Positions 43,187 through 58,019 of a stretch of DNA of 64,000 nt are shown in pieces. Source of the DNA: Terribacillus halophilus (lineage in GTDB: Bacteria > Bacillota > Bacilli > Bacillales > Amphibacillaceae); NCBI RefSeq assembly GCF_900101385.1, contig NZ_FMZB01000005.1, positions 186,001-250,000 on the forward strand. The letters run 5' to 3'. How positions within the stretch are numbered: the stretch's first letter is position 1; the number at the start of each line of letters is the position of its first letter. The position numbers and the translations under genes are program-made. The notes under the pieces were generated by a model. It saw only the letters and a list, made by a program, of their open reading frames with translations, was not told the origin of the DNA and ran no database searches.

Positions 43187-45392
43187 AATCAGTCCGGAAA
43201 AAATAGAACAAGATCGTTTGTATCGGGATATGGGTTTGACAGATGAGGAATTTCAATCCGTCAAGAATATCCTTGGCAGACAGCCGAATTTCACGGAAAC
43301 AGGCATTTTCTCCGTTATGTGGTCCGAACATTGCAGCTACAAAACATCCAAGCCATTATTGCGTAAATTCCCGACAGAAGGACCGCATGTCCTGCAAGGA
43401 CCTGGTGAAGGCGCGGGCATCGTTGATATCGGGGATGACAAAGCGGTTGTATTCAAAATCGAGAGTCATAATCACCCATCTGCTGTCGAGCCTTACCAAG
43501 GTGCAGCTACAGGTGTCGGCGGTATCATTCGTGACGTATTCTCTATGGGCGCGCGGCCAATCGCGCTTTTAAACAGCTTGCGTTTCGGTAACCTGACGAC
43601 ACCACGTGTGAAATATTTGCTGGAGGAAGTTGTCCACGGTATTGCTGGTTATGGAAATTGTGTCGGTGTACCGACTGTTGGCGGTGAGATCCAGTTCGAT
43701 GCAAGCTACGAAGGCAACCCGCTTGTCAATGCGATGTGTGTCGGTTTGATCGACCAAAAGGATATCCAAAAAGGGATTGCAGCTGGTGTCGGTAATACAG
43801 TTATCTACGCAGGTGCTCCAACTGGCCGCGATGGTATCCATGGTGCAACGTTTGCATCAGAAGACTTGAGCGAAGAATCTGAATCGAAGCGTCCTTCTGT
43901 TCAGGTTGGTGATCCATTCATGGAAAAACTTTTGATCGAAGCATGCTTGGAAGTGATTCAGCACGAAGCACTTGTTGGTATTCAAGATATGGGCGCAGCT
44001 GGTTTGACATCAAGTGCAAGTGAAATGGCCAGCAAAGCTGGTATGGGCATGGAAATGAATCTTGATCTTGTACCGCAGCGCGAACAGCATATGACCCCAT
44101 ATGAACTGATGCTGTCTGAATCCCAGGAGCGTATGCTGCTTGTCGTGAAGAAGGGCGAGGAGCAGGGAATTATCGAAGTATTCGAAAAATACGGACTTCA
44201 AGCTGTTGCTGTAGGTACTGTAACGGATGACAAACAGTTCCGTCTTTTGCATCATGGTGAAGTTGCAGCAGAAATTCCTGTTGACAGCCTGGCTGAAGAT
44301 GCACCGGTTTATTATAAAGAATCAAAGGTGCCTGACTATTACACAGAGTTCCAGACTATCGAGTATAAGCCAGCTGTCATGAATCATGCAGCGACGCTGA
44401 AGCAGCTTTTGCAGCAGCCGACGATTGCCAGCAAGGAATGGGTGTATGATCAATATGATAGCATGGTTGGAGCCAGTACAGTCGTCGCACCTGGAAGTGA
44501 TGCGGCTATCGTGCGTGTACGTGGAACTGAGAAAGCAATTGCGATGACGACAGATTGCAACTCCCGCTATATTTACTTGGATCCAGAAACTGGCGGCAAG
44601 ATTGCTGTCGCAGAAGCAGCGCGTAATATCATCAGCTCTGGTGCGAAGCCACTTGCGTTGACAGACGGCTTGAACTTCGGAAACCCAGATAAACCGGAGA
44701 ACTTCTGGCAGATGGAAAAAAGCGTCGATGGTATGGCCGCCGCATGTCTAGCTTTGGAAACTCCAGTTATCAGTGGTAACGTATCGCTTTACAATGAATC
44801 CAACCAGCAAGCGATTTTCCCGACACCGATTGTCGGAATGGTCGGTTTGGTTGAGAACCTGGCACATGTAACGACAAGCCAATTCAAGCAAGCTGGTGAT
44901 GCTATTTATCTATTAGGCGAAACGAAGGCTGAATTCGGTGGAAGCGAATTGCAAAATGTGCTGGAAGGTCGTTACTTTGGCAAAGCACCTGCAATTGATC
45001 TTGATGTGGAAGCAAGCAATCAGCAAGCAGTACTAGCTGGCATCCAGCAAGGATTCATAGCATCTGCACATGATCTTGCAGAAGGCGGTCTTGCTGTTGC
45101 TTTGGCAGAAAGCTTGTTCGGCACAGAGCTTGGCGCTAAGGTAACAATCGACGGCGACGTAACAGCGGCGCTTTTCAGTGAATCACAGTCCCGCTTTCTT
45201 TTAACAGTTGCTCCAGAAAACCAGGTAGCTTTCGAAAAGGCAGTCCCGGAGGCAAAGCAAATCGGATCAGTGACGCAAGACGCGGAGCTTGTAATAGAGC
45301 AAGACGGACAGTCTATCATCTCAGAAGCAGTACCAACACTCGAAGCACTTTGGAAAGGAGCTATCCCATGCTTGCTGAAATCAAAGGCTTGA
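43170..45392 (+). CDS. purL: FGAM synthase large subunit PurL
   Basis: A 740-residue small-type PurL that converts FGAR to FGAM with ATP and ammonia delivered from PurQ. Conserved [11 protein letters not shown] (catalytic His), [20 protein letters not shown], and GVKPLAL-type region ([18 protein letters not shown]). ATG 43170 has GGAGGGAAATG upstream. It overlaps purF by 25 bases. Confidence 0.97.
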   Translation: MLQQAEISPEKIEQDRLYRDMGLTDEEFQSVKNILGRQPNFTETGIFSVMWSEHCSYKTSKPLLRKFPTEGPHVLQGPGEGAGIVDIGDDKAVVFKIESHNHPSAVEPYQGAATGVGGIIRDVFSMGARPIALLNSLRFGNLTTPRVKYLLEEVVHGIAGYGNCVGVPTVGGEIQFDASYEGNPLVNAMCVGLIDQKDIQKGIAAGVGNTVIYAGAPTGRDGIHGATFASEDLSEESESKRPSVQVGDPFMEKLLIEACLEVIQHEALVGIQDMGAAGLTSSASEMASKAGMGMEMNLDLVPQREQHMTPYELMLSESQERMLLVVKKGEEQGIIEVFEKYGLQAVAVGTVTDDKQFRLLHHGEVAAEIPVDSLAEDAPVYYKESKVPDYYTEFQTIEYKPAVMNHAATLKQLLQQPTIASKEWVYDQYDSMVGASTVVAPGSDAAIVRVRGTEKAIAMTTDCNSRYIYLDPETGGKIAVAEAARNIISSGAKPLALTDGLNFGNPDKPENFWQMEKSVDGMAAACLALETPVISGNVSLYNESNQQAIFPTPIVGMVGLVENLAHVTTSQFKQAGDAIYLLGETKAEFGGSELQNVLEGRYFGKAPAIDLDVEASNQQAVLAGIQQGFIASAHDLAEGGLAVALAESLFGTELGAKVTIDGDVTAALFSESQSRFLLTVAPENQVAFEKAVPEAKQIGSVTQDAELVIEQDGQSIISEAVPTLEALWKGAIPCLLKSKA

Positions 45393-46780
45393 ATGAGGAA
45401 TGCGGCGTCTTTGCGATTTGGGGACATGAGAAAGCAGCAGAAGTGACGTACTACGGCCTTCACGCCCTGCAGCACCGCGGGCAAGAGGGCGCTGGTATCG
45501 TCACGACTGACCGGGAAAGCCTCCATTTGCACAAAGGCATCGGGCTGATCAACGAAGTGTTTTCCGAAGGACAGTTCAACAAGCTAAACGGCAATGCGGC
45601 AATCGGCCATGTCAGATATGCAACGGCTGGGGGCGGTGGTTATGAGAATGTACAGCCTTTGCTGTTCCGTTCCCAAAAAGACAGCTTGGCCATCGCGCAT
45701 AATGGAAACCTCGTCAACGCATACGGATTGAAACAGCAGCTGGAAGCACAAGGCAGCATTTTGCAGACTTCCTCTGATACAGAGGTGATCGCCCACTTGA
45801 TCAAACGCAGCGGCCAAATAGAATTGGAAGATGCGATCAAATCGGCGCTCAGCATGGTCAAAGGTGCTTACAGCCTGACGATCCTTACTGAAACACAGCT
45901 ATTCGTTGCTGTTGATCCAAAGGGGTTGCGTCCATTGTCGCTCGGACGCCTTGGTGATGCATGGGTCGTTTCCTCTGAAACATGCGCTTTCGATGTGACA
46001 GGTGCAGAATACGTTCGTGAAGTGGAGCCTGGTGAATTAATCACGATCAGCGATGCTGGACTTCATACACAACGTTTTTCTTCCACGCTTGAAAGATCGC
46101 TTTGTTCGATGGAATATGTGTACTTCTCCCGTCCGGATTCTAATTTGAACGGCCAGAACGTCCATGCTTCCCGTAAAAGAATGGGAAAAGTGCTCGCACA
46201 GGAAGCGCCAATTGAAGCGGATGTTGTAACAGGTGTACCGGATTCAAGTATTTCAGCCGCTATCGGATTTTCCGAAGCCTCTGGCATTCCATATGAGCTT
46301 GGTTTGATCAAGAACCGTTATGTCGGCCGTACATTTATCCAGCCTTCCCAGGAGCTTCGTGAACAAGGCGTGAAGATGAAGTTGTCGGCCGTACGCGGGA
46401 TTGTCGAAGGCAAACGCGTTGTCATGGTCGATGACTCCATCGTACGCGGGACGACGAGCAAACGGATTGTCCGGATGCTGAAGGAAGCTGGTGCAACGGA
46501 AGTGCATGTGCGTATCGCTTCTCCACCGATCCAAAATCCATGCTTCTACGGTATTGATACGTCGACAACATCTGAGTTGATTGCTGCCAACCACAGCATT
46601 GAGGAAATGCGTGAGCTGATTGAAGCAGATTCCCTGTCTTTCTTGACTGTCGAAGGTTTGGAAGATTGCATCGTCGGAGACAACGACACGATGACACATG
46701 GTATTTGCAAAGCATGCTTTACAGGAAACTATCCAACTGAAATCTATCCGGATACAGTACTTCCGGCGTACAAATGTTAG
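45368..46780 (+). CDS. purF: Amidophosphoribosyltransferase PurF
   Basis: A 470-residue enzyme of the first committed step: PRPP plus glutamine to phosphoribosylamine. An 11-residue propeptide ([11 protein letters not shown]) precedes the N-terminal nucleophile C12. The PRPP-binding loop is [19 protein letters not shown]-terminal cysteines ([11 protein letters not shown] and others) fit the Bacillus type with a 4Fe-4S cluster. ATG 45368 has GGAAAGGAG upstream and lies inside the purL end. Confidence 0.97.
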   Translation: MLAEIKGLNEECGVFAIWGHEKAAEVTYYGLHALQHRGQEGAGIVTTDRESLHLHKGIGLINEVFSEGQFNKLNGNAAIGHVRYATAGGGGYENVQPLLFRSQKDSLAIAHNGNLVNAYGLKQQLEAQGSILQTSSDTEVIAHLIKRSGQIELEDAIKSALSMVKGAYSLTILTETQLFVAVDPKGLRPLSLGRLGDAWVVSSETCAFDVTGAEYVREVEPGELITISDAGLHTQRFSSTLERSLCSMEYVYFSRPDSNLNGQNVHASRKRMGKVLAQEAPIEADVVTGVPDSSISAAIGFSEASGIPYELGLIKNRYVGRTFIQPSQELREQGVKMKLSAVRGIVEGKRVVMVDDSIVRGTTSKRIVRMLKEAGATEVHVRIASPPIQNPCFYGIDTSTTSELIAANHSIEEMRELIEADSLSFLTVEGLEDCIVGDNDTMTHGICKACFTGNYPTEIYPDTVLPAYKC

Positions 46781-46790
46781 GAGGGCAAGC

Positions 46791-47816
46791 ATGAGTGAAC
46801 TTTACAAACAAGCTGGCGTGGATGTCGAAGCAGGCTATCGCGCAGTAGATTTGATGAAAAAACATATCAACCGTACGAACCGACCAGAAGTGATCGGCGG
46901 TGTGGGCGCGTTTGCCGGACTTTTCGATCTATCGTCCTTTTCTTACAAAGAGCCAGTGCTTGTTTCTGGAACGGATGGAGTAGGTACGAAACTGAAGCTT
47001 GCTTTTGATATGGATCAGCATGACACGGTCGGAATCGATCTTGTTGCCATGTGTGTAAATGATATCATCGCCCAAGGGGCACAAGCACTATTTTTCCTTG
47101 ATTATATTGCTTGCGGCAAAAACGGACCGGAAAAAATCGAGCAGATCGTCAAAGGTATCGCGGATGGCTGTGTCGAAGCAGGTGCTGCTTTGATCGGCGG
47201 CGAGACTGCTGAAATGCCGGGTATGTACGGAGCGGATGAATATGACTTGGCGGGCTTTGTCGTCGGTATCGGGGAAAAAGCGAAGCTGATCAGCGGAGCC
47301 GATGTCAAAGCAGGAGATGCGATTATCGGAATCGCTTCAAGCGGTCTGCATTCGAATGGTTTTTCCTTAGTTCGCAGGTTGATTGACCAGCACGACCTCA
47401 GCCTGAATGAAGTGTATGCACCATTTGATCGTCCTTTGGGGGAAATCCTGCTTGAGCCGACCAAAATTTATGCTAAAGCAGTGCGTGCTATCCAAGAGAA
47501 AATCTACATCCATGGTATCTCCCATATTACCGGCGGCGGCTTCCATGAGAACCTGCCACGCGCAGTGCCTGAGCATCTAGGCATGCGGATCCAGACTGAC
47601 AGCTGGGAATTGCCGGCTGTGTACGAATTCCTGATGGAAAAAGCACAGCTTGTTTTCGAGGATATGCTTGGTGTATTCAATACTGGTATCGGCATGGCGC
47701 TGATCGTTTCCCGAGATGATGCGGAACAGACGATTTCCATTCTTCAGGAAGTCGGGGAAAGTGCTTGGATCATCGGTGAAGTGACTGATAAATCTGGCGT
47801 GGAGTTTTCGGCATGA
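46791..47816 (+). CDS. purM: AIR synthetase PurM
   Basis: A 341-residue enzyme closing the imidazole ring of FGAM with ATP. N-terminal [19 protein letters not shown], then [26 protein letters not shown], and [28 protein letters not shown] precedes the ATG, 10 bases after purF. It overlaps purN by 4 bases. Confidence 0.97.
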   Translation: MSELYKQAGVDVEAGYRAVDLMKKHINRTNRPEVIGGVGAFAGLFDLSSFSYKEPVLVSGTDGVGTKLKLAFDMDQHDTVGIDLVAMCVNDIIAQGAQALFFLDYIACGKNGPEKIEQIVKGIADGCVEAGAALIGGETAEMPGMYGADEYDLAGFVVGIGEKAKLISGADVKAGDAIIGIASSGLHSNGFSLVRRLIDQHDLSLNEVYAPFDRPLGEILLEPTKIYAKAVRAIQEKIYIHGISHITGGGFHENLPRAVPEHLGMRIQTDSWELPAVYEFLMEKAQLVFEDMLGVFNTGIGMALIVSRDDAEQTISILQEVGESAWIIGEVTDKSGVEFSA

Positions 47817-48418
47817 TTCCGGCTGCCGTATTTGCTTCGGGCAGTGGCAGCAACGCAGAAGCAATCGTGGAGGAATCACATCTACCTTGCACGATTGAAT
47901 TGCTCGTTTGTGATAAACCGGCAGCACCTGTTATTTCAAGGGCAAAACATTGGAATATAGAAGTTTTTGTCTGTGATCCAAAGACCTTTCCGAATAAACA
48001 AGCCTATGAGCAAGCTATTCTCACAAAGCTCAGAGAAAAGCAGATCGAGTGGATCTTTCTGGCAGGGTATATGCGTTTGATCGGACCGACACTGCTGGAA
48101 GCTTATCCGGAAAGGATACTGAACATCCATCCTTCTTTATTACCGGCTTTTGCCGGCAAGGATGCCATCGGACAAGCTTTGACAGCAGGTGTGAAAGTAA
48201 GTGGCGTGACCATCCATTTTGTTGACGCGGGGATGGATACCGGCAGCATCATCGCCCAGGAAGCAGTTCGGGTATTGGAAACAGATACTAATCAGACATT
48301 ACATCAACGAATTCAAGCCATTGAGCATCGGCTTTATCCAGAAACAATTCGATACATACTTACAGAACGAGAAAGGAATGACTCAAATGCCACGAGCGTT
48401 GATCAGCGTATCAGATAA
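47813..48418 (+). CDS. purN: GAR transformylase PurN
   Basis: A 201-residue formyltransferase that uses 10-formyl-tetrahydrofolate on [15 protein letters not shown] near the start, [13 protein letters not shown], and the active-site stretch [15 protein letters not shown] with its histidine, followed by [17 protein letters not shown]. The last 32 bases overlap purH, longer than usual for this pair. Confidence 0.96.
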   Translation: MIPAAVFASGSGSNAEAIVEESHLPCTIELLVCDKPAAPVISRAKHWNIEVFVCDPKTFPNKQAYEQAILTKLREKQIEWIFLAGYMRLIGPTLLEAYPERILNIHPSLLPAFAGKDAIGQALTAGVKVSGVTIHFVDAGMDTGSIIAQEAVRVLETDTNQTLHQRIQAIEHRLYPETIRYILTERERNDSNATSVDQRIR

Positions 48419-49913
48419 AACAGGAATCATCCCATTCGCCAAAGGTTTGGCTGCATTGGATTATGAAATCATCTCTACCGGAGGCACCCTGAAACAACTG
48501 CAGGAAGCAGGTATTCCGGCTGTGGCCGTGTCTGAGGTCACAAAATTCGATGAAATCATGGACGGACGTGTCAAAACACTGCACCCTGCCATCCACGGCG
48601 GCCTATTGGCTCGACGCGATGATGAAAGCCACATGCAGCAGCTGAAAGAACGCGATATCACACCAATCGATTTGGTGGCGGTGAATCTATATCCTTTCAA
48701 AAATACAATCGAAAAAACAGGCGTAACAGAAGCTGATGCGATCGAAAATATCGACATCGGCGGCCCGACCATGCTGCGTTCGGCTGCAAAGAACTTCGCT
48801 GGCGTAACGGTCCTTGTCGACCCGGATGATTATGATACGACATTGTCCGCTTTACAGCAGGGTGAACTTTCCTATGAAGCGAAACGTCGTCTGGCAGGAA
48901 AAGTATTCCGTCATACAGCAAACTATGATGCGATGATTGCGGCTTATTTCGCTGAATTAAATGAAGAGCAGGATACGGAAACAATGACGCTCACATATGA
49001 AAAAGTTCAATCTTTACGTTATGGAGAGAATCCGCATCAGAAAGCGGCATTCTACAAGGATGCAATCGTCAAAGGCGCTTCCATCGCAAATGCGAAGCAG
49101 CTGCATGGCAAAGAGCTTTCTTATAATAATATCCAGGATGCTAATGCTGCATTGGAGATCGTCATGGAATTCCAGGAGCCTGCTGCGGTAGCGGTCAAGC
49201 ATATGAACCCTTGCGGCGTTGGCATTGGCGAAACTATCTCAAGTGCTTTCCATAAGGCATTCGAAGCAGACCCTACATCCATTTTCGGCGGCATTGTAGC
49301 TCTGAACCGTGAAGTAGACAGAGATACGGCATTGCAGCTGAAAGAAATTTTCTTGGAAATCGTCATCGCACCGGGCTTCACAGAAGAAGCAATGGCATTA
49401 TTGACGGAGAAGAAAAATATCCGCCTATTGGAACTTGCAGCAGACAAGATTCAGCAGCCGAAAAAAGTCGTCAGCGTAAGCGGCGGATTGCTTGTGCAGG
49501 ATTATGACATAGGCACTGTAACAGAAGCGGATTTGACCGTTGCGACAGACCGCAAGCCGACGGAAGAAGAGTTGAAGAACTTGTTGTTTGCCTGGAAAGT
49601 AGTGAAGCATGTGAAATCCAATGCAATCGTAGTTGCAAAAGATGACCAGACCATCGGTGTCGGTGCTGGTCAGATGAACAGGGTCGGAGCAGCAAAAATT
49701 GCCTTGGAACAAGCTGGTGAGAACGCAGCGGGAGCAGTGCTCGCATCGGATGCTTTCTTCCCGATGCCGGATACAGTCGAAGCAGCAGTTAAAGCGGGTG
49801 TGACGGCTATCATCCAGCCAGGCGGATCTAAGCGGGACGAAGATTCTGTAGCTGTATGCAATGCGCACAACATCGCCATGGTATACACGGATATGCGCCA
49901 TTTCAAGCACTAA
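48387..49913 (+). CDS. purH: Bifunctional AICAR transformylase/IMP cyclohydrolase PurH
   Basis: A 508-residue enzyme for the last two steps to IMP. The N-terminal IMP cyclohydrolase part (about 1-195) has [15 protein letters not shown] and GGRVKTLHP-like [19 protein letters not shown]. The C-terminal transformylase part has the Lys-His pair in [16 protein letters not shown] 48387 with AAAGGAATG upstream is chosen; ATG 48378 would sit on that site. Confidence 0.96.
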   Translation: MPRALISVSDKTGIIPFAKGLAALDYEIISTGGTLKQLQEAGIPAVAVSEVTKFDEIMDGRVKTLHPAIHGGLLARRDDESHMQQLKERDITPIDLVAVNLYPFKNTIEKTGVTEADAIENIDIGGPTMLRSAAKNFAGVTVLVDPDDYDTTLSALQQGELSYEAKRRLAGKVFRHTANYDAMIAAYFAELNEEQDTETMTLTYEKVQSLRYGENPHQKAAFYKDAIVKGASIANAKQLHGKELSYNNIQDANAALEIVMEFQEPAAVAVKHMNPCGVGIGETISSAFHKAFEADPTSIFGGIVALNREVDRDTALQLKEIFLEIVIAPGFTEEAMALLTEKKNIRLLELAADKIQQPKKVVSVSGGLLVQDYDIGTVTEADLTVATDRKPTEEELKNLLFAWKVVKHVKSNAIVVAKDDQTIGVGAGQMNRVGAAKIALEQAGENAAGAVLASDAFFPMPDTVEAAVKAGVTAIIQPGGSKRDEDSVAVCNAHNIAMVYTDMRHFKH

Positions 49914-49931
49914 TTGTCAGGGGGAGACATT

Positions 49932-51185
49932 GTGAAAGTTCTTGTGATAGGAAGCGGCGGGCGAGAGCATAGTATCGTCGCAAAGCTAGCTTCGAGTACC
50001 GAGGTAACAGCATTGTACGCAGCGCCAGGTAATGGCGGTATAGCCGATCTGGCACTTTGTGTACCGATTGATGTAACAGCTGTGGAGGATCTTGTCCATT
50101 TTGCGAAGGAAGAACAGATCGACTGGACGTTTGTCGGACCTGAGATTCCTTTGCTGGCAGGTGTCGTCAATGCATTCCAGCAGGAAGGATTGAATGTTTT
50201 CGGTCCGACAAAGGAAGCAGCTTTGATCGAAGGAAGCAAGGATTATGCCAAGCAGTTCATGCGCACACATGGTATACCGACTGCTGCAAGTGAAACTTTT
50301 TCCGATGCAGCGAAAGCCAAAGCTTATATTGTGGAAAAAGGTGGGCCAATCGTTGTCAAAGCGGATGGGCTTGCTGCTGGTAAAGGCGTTGTCGTTGCTC
50401 AGACAGTTGCAGAAGCACATGAAGCGATAGAAAGTATGCTGGTCGATAACCAGTTCGGCCAAGCGGGCAGCCTTGTTATTATCGAGGATTTCCTGGAAGG
50501 AAAGGAATTCTCCCTAATGGCTTTCGTTGATGGGGGAAATGTCTATCCGCTAGTGCCTGCTCGTGATCATAAGCGCGTTTACGATAATGACCAAGGCCCT
50601 AATACAGGCGGTATGGGTGCATATGCACCCATACCAGATCTACAGCAGCCAGTGATTGATGAAGCGATCGAACGTATTCTAAAGCCTGCTGCAGCTGGAC
50701 TTGTTAATGAAGGCCGTTCTTTTACTGGTGTTTTGTACGCCGGTCTTATCGAAACAACCGACGGTCCAAAAGTAATCGAATTCAACGCCCGCTTTGGTGA
50801 TCCTGAAACACAAGTCATCCTGCCGCTGTTGGAGAATGATTTACTGCAAGTGATGCAGGATGTTACCGCAGGCAACGATCCAAAGCTGAAGTGGAAAGAT
50901 GCTTTTGCGACCGGGACGGTCATTGCTGCAAGCGGCTATCCTGGAAGCTATGACAAGCAGCTTCCACTCCCAGACTTATCACAGCTGCCGCATGATGTTT
51001 ACTGCATTCACGCCGGGACAGAAAAAAAAGCAGACGGATATGTTTCCAACGGTGGGCGTATTCTGTTCATTGGTTCTGTACATCATAATCGAGCGGACGC
51101 GGTGGAAAGTGTCAAAAAAGGACTCAAGTTATTCAAAAATAATCCGGACTTCCATTATCGGACTGATATCGGGTTCGGGAAATAA
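49932..51185 (+). CDS. purD: Phosphoribosylamine--glycine ligase PurD
   Basis: A 417-residue ATP-grasp enzyme making GAR. N-terminal KVLVIGSGGREHSI, ATP-grasp segments PIVVKADGLAAGKGVVVA and NTGGMGAYAP, and the end of the grasp in EFNARFGDPETQ. GTG 49932 has GGGGGAGA upstream. Last gene of the purine operon. Confidence 0.97.
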   Translation: MKVLVIGSGGREHSIVAKLASSTEVTALYAAPGNGGIADLALCVPIDVTAVEDLVHFAKEEQIDWTFVGPEIPLLAGVVNAFQQEGLNVFGPTKEAALIEGSKDYAKQFMRTHGIPTAASETFSDAAKAKAYIVEKGGPIVVKADGLAAGKGVVVAQTVAEAHEAIESMLVDNQFGQAGSLVIIEDFLEGKEFSLMAFVDGGNVYPLVPARDHKRVYDNDQGPNTGGMGAYAPIPDLQQPVIDEAIERILKPAAAGLVNEGRSFTGVLYAGLIETTDGPKVIEFNARFGDPETQVILPLLENDLLQVMQDVTAGNDPKLKWKDAFATGTVIAASGYPGSYDKQLPLPDLSQLPHDVYCIHAGTEKKADGYVSNGGRILFIGSVHHNRADAVESVKKGLKLFKNNPDFHYRTDIGFGK

Positions 51186-51191
51186 AAGCGG

Positions 51192-51226
51192 AAGAAGAAC
51201 TGGAATAAGGCCAGTTCTTCTTTTTT
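51192..51226 (+). terminator. Terminator of the pur operon
   Basis: AAGAAGAACTGG / CCAGTTCTTCTT stem, 7-base loop and T run, just after purD. The stop of the converging DUF2892 gene is at its end. Confidence 0.9.
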
Positions 51227-51458
51227 ATTCCTCTTGTGATCCTTGTTTCTGGCGAAATTGGTTAATCAATGTCATGCTCGGGCAATATCGGACAATACCC
51301 TCAGCAATCTTGATTGCACCTGCCAATAACGCCAAATGGGCAATGAACTGCTTTGGTTTTGTGACGAGTGTAGCTGTTGCATACCCGACCATGCTGATGC
51401 CGGCAGCAATCCGAATCATCGCTTGGATCAGCCCCATATTTGGTTTCATTTTTGGCAC
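51225..51458 (-). CDS. Small DUF2892 membrane protein
   Basis: A 77-residue protein with two membrane helices (about 13-32 and 38-56). NMGLIQAMIRIAAGISMVGY followed by GIVRYCPSMTL matches the DUF2892/YgaP-like inner membrane domain. AAAGGAAAGGGGTG precedes the ATG. Function unknown. Confidence 0.8.
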   Translation of the reverse strand: MPKMKPNMGLIQAMIRIAAGISMVGYATATLVTKPKQFIAHLALLAGAIKIAEGIVRYCPSMTLINQFRQKQGSQEE

Positions 51459-51485
51459 CCCTTTCCTTTTGTCAGCTTAGTTTTT

Positions 51486-51499
51486 CCTGTTATAACAGG
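51486..51499. promoter_or_regulatory. Perfect 14-bp palindrome upstream of yerC
   Basis: CCTGTTATAACAGG lies between the divergent DUF2892 and yerC genes and overlaps the -35 position expected for a TATAAA element at 51512-51517. Candidate operator; the binding protein is unknown. Confidence 0.4.
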
Positions 51500-51613
51500 G
51501 GTTTATGCTAGTATAAAAATTCCAATGCGCGTCGTATTACGCAAAAGCCCTAAGATGATGTATGATAAAAGATAAGGTAAGAAGCACATCCGTGCGTATG
51601 GGAGGGAAGCTGC

Positions 51614-51916
51614 ATGCAGCTTGACAAGCTCCGTGGTGAGCATTTAGATGAATTATTCAAAGCAATCCTTTCGTTGAAGGATATCGAGGAATGCTATCGT
51701 TTCTTCGATGATATTGCGACAATCAGCGAAATACAATCGCTTACACAGCGTCTTCAAGTAGCGAAGATGCTCCGTGATGGGGCTACATATCATAGCATCG
51801 TCCAGGAAACGAGTGCGTCCACCACAACGATTTCCCGGGTGAAACGCTGCCTCAATTATGGAAACGATGGCTATAACACGGTACTTGAACGTTTGGAAGA
51901 AAAAACAGAAGAATAA
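51614..51916 (+). CDS. yerC: TrpR/YerC-family transcriptional regulator
   Basis: A 100-residue helical DNA-binding protein. The TrpR-like helix-turn-helix is at about 58-82 (DGATYHSIVQETSASTTTISRVKRCL). The YerC/YecD family regularly lies downstream of the pur operon; its targets are not well known. GGGAGGGAAG precedes the ATG. It is followed 15 bases later by an oxidoreductase gene. Confidence 0.9.
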   Translation: MQLDKLRGEHLDELFKAILSLKDIEECYRFFDDIATISEIQSLTQRLQVAKMLRDGATYHSIVQETSASTTTISRVKRCLNYGNDGYNTVLERLEEKTEE

Positions 51917-51931
51917 GGGAGCTGACATTGG

Positions 51932-52924
51932 ATGGTGCGCTTTGGTGTGATCGGTACGAATTGGATAACGGAATCCTTTTTGAAAGCTGGAAAGAAAGTA
52001 AAGGACTTTGAACTGACAACCGTTTATTCTCGGAAAGCTGAGACGGCGGAGGAATTCGCCAAGAAGCACGGAGCGGTACATACGTTCACCGATATTGAAC
52101 AAATGGCAGCAAGCGGTGATATTGATGCAGTTTATATCGCGAGTCCGAATGCCTTGCACGCGGGACAAGCGAAGATTTTCATGCAGCATGGCGTACATGT
52201 GTTATGTGAAAAGCCGCTGGCGTCCAATACAGCGGAAGTAAAAGATTTGATTGAAACAGCAAAGCATCATGATGTATTGCTGATGGAAGCCTTGAGATCG
52301 ACATTGTTGCCGAATTTCCATGCGGTAAAAGAGCATTTGGACGAAATCGGAACGGTCCGGCGTTACGTGGCTCAGCTTTGCCAATATTCATCGCGTTATG
52401 ATGCTTACCGGCAAGGCAACATCCTGAATGCCTTCAATCCGGAGCTCAGCAATGGGGCAACGATGGATATCGGTATTTATTGCATATATCCGCTAGTTGC
52501 TTTGTTTGGCAAACCAAAAGAGATAAAAGCAAGCGGAACTTTGCTGGAGTCAGGCGTCGACGGACAAGCTACTATCATACTGACATATGAAGAAATGGAA
52601 GCAATCGTCTACTATTCCAAAATCACCAGCTCGACGCTGCCTTCTGAAATACAAGGAGAAGATGCGACGATTCGCATCGACCATATCGGGCATTTTGAAG
52701 ATGTCAAAATCCAGTACCATGACAGTACAGAGAAAACGATCAGCGGCCCGCAGGATAATGAGCATCCCATGTTCTATGAAGTAGAGGAATTTGTGAGCTT
52801 GATCCAATCGGGTAAACGGGAATCGGCTATCAATACGCATGAATTGGCGCTCAGTGTAGCGGAAATCATGGAAAAAGCAAGAATTCAGTTCGGCTTGATT
52901 TTCCCAGCTGACCGTATTCAATGA
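51932..52924 (+). CDS. Gfo/Idh/MocA-family oxidoreductase
   Basis: A 330-residue NAD(P)-dependent dehydrogenase. The N-terminal Rossmann fold begins MVRFGVIGTNWITESFL; AVYIASPNALHAGQA and the conserved EKP motif (VLCEKPLASN) follow, then the C-terminal substrate domain with GATMDIGIYCIYPL. It probably oxidises a sugar or inositol derivative. It replaces yerD of B. subtilis at this place. Co-transcription with yerC is likely. Confidence 0.9.
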   Translation: MVRFGVIGTNWITESFLKAGKKVKDFELTTVYSRKAETAEEFAKKHGAVHTFTDIEQMAASGDIDAVYIASPNALHAGQAKIFMQHGVHVLCEKPLASNTAEVKDLIETAKHHDVLLMEALRSTLLPNFHAVKEHLDEIGTVRRYVAQLCQYSSRYDAYRQGNILNAFNPELSNGATMDIGIYCIYPLVALFGKPKEIKASGTLLESGVDGQATIILTYEEMEAIVYYSKITSSTLPSEIQGEDATIRIDHIGHFEDVKIQYHDSTEKTISGPQDNEHPMFYEVEEFVSLIQSGKRESAINTHELALSVAEIMEKARIQFGLIFPADRIQ

Positions 52925-52928
52925 TATG

Positions 52929-52962
52929 TAAAGCCTGGCATTCGATTGCCGGGCTTTCTTCG
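52929..52962 (+). terminator. Rho-independent terminator (weak tail)
   Basis: AAAGCCTGGCA pairs with TGCCGGGCTTT across a 6-base loop. The T tract is short (TTTCTTCGTT). Confidence 0.6.
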
Positions 52963-53018
52963 TTCGTAAAGTCTTCGTATTTTCCTCCCTGTTACCACTG
53001 AATTATCCAGTCGATTTT

Positions 53019-53027
53019 TGCTATAAT
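53019..53027 (+). promoter_or_regulatory. Extended -10 promoter of the pcrB-pcrA-ligA-camS operon
   Basis: TGCTATAAT is an extended -10 element (TGnTATAAT), 36 bases before the pcrB start. No good -35 is seen, as is common for extended -10 promoters. Confidence 0.6.
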
Positions 53028-53062
53028 GAACGTTATGGAAGCAAGTAATGGAGGATACGTAC

Positions 53063-53752
53063 GTGTATAACATGAAAGAGTGGCAACATATATTCAAGCT
53101 CGACCCAGCAAAGGAAATCGGCGATGAAGAGCTGGAAAAGATTTGCGAATCCGGTACGGATGCCATCATCGTCGGCGGTACAGACGGTGTGACATTGGAT
53201 GGTGTCCTTGATCTGCTGGCGCGAATACGCCGTCACACAGTTCCAGTCATTTTGGAAATCAGCACGATGGATTCGATCACTCCTGGTTTCGATTTTTATT
53301 ATGTACCGATGGTGATGAACAGCAAGGACAAGCAATGGATCATGGGACTGCATCATGAAGCTGTCAAGGCCTATCGGGATATGATGCATTGGGACGAAAT
53401 CATGATGGAGGGCTATTGCGTCATCAATCCTGAAGCGAAGGTTTTCACCCATACCCAATGTGAACTGCCGTCTGAAGACGATATTATCGCTTATGCCTAT
53501 ATGGCGGAGCATATGTACAAGCTCCCGATATTTTATTTGGAAAACAGCGGGGCATATGCAGATCCGGAACTTGTCGGCAAGGTGAAAAAGCAACTATCAA
53601 ACACATTGCTATTTTATGGAGGCGGCATTGCTTCACCAGAGCAAGCATCCCAGATGAAGCAGTATGCTGACGTGATTATTGTCGGAAACAGCGTATATGA
53701 TAATATAAAGGCTGCCCTGAAGACAGTGGAAGCAGTAAAAGGAAAGAAATGA
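53063..53752 (+). CDS. pcrB: Heptaprenylglyceryl phosphate synthase PcrB
   Basis: A 229-residue TIM-barrel prenyltransferase that joins heptaprenyl diphosphate to glycerol-1-phosphate, giving an archaeal-type ether lipid precursor. Conserved: [53 protein letters not shown] and [14 protein letters not shown] 53063 is chosen because GGAGGATAC lies 9 bases upstream and the protein then aligns with B. subtilis PcrB. The pcrA gene follows after 13 bases. Confidence 0.94.
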   Translation: MYNMKEWQHIFKLDPAKEIGDEELEKICESGTDAIIVGGTDGVTLDGVLDLLARIRRHTVPVILEISTMDSITPGFDFYYVPMVMNSKDKQWIMGLHHEAVKAYRDMMHWDEIMMEGYCVINPEAKVFTHTQCELPSEDDIIAYAYMAEHMYKLPIFYLENSGAYADPELVGKVKKQLSNTLLFYGGGIASPEQASQMKQYADVIIVGNSVYDNIKAALKTVEAVKGKK

Positions 53753-53765
53753 AGGCGGTGCAAAC

Positions 53766-58006
<4,241 letters not shown>

Positions 58007-58019
58007 AGAGGAGAAACAC

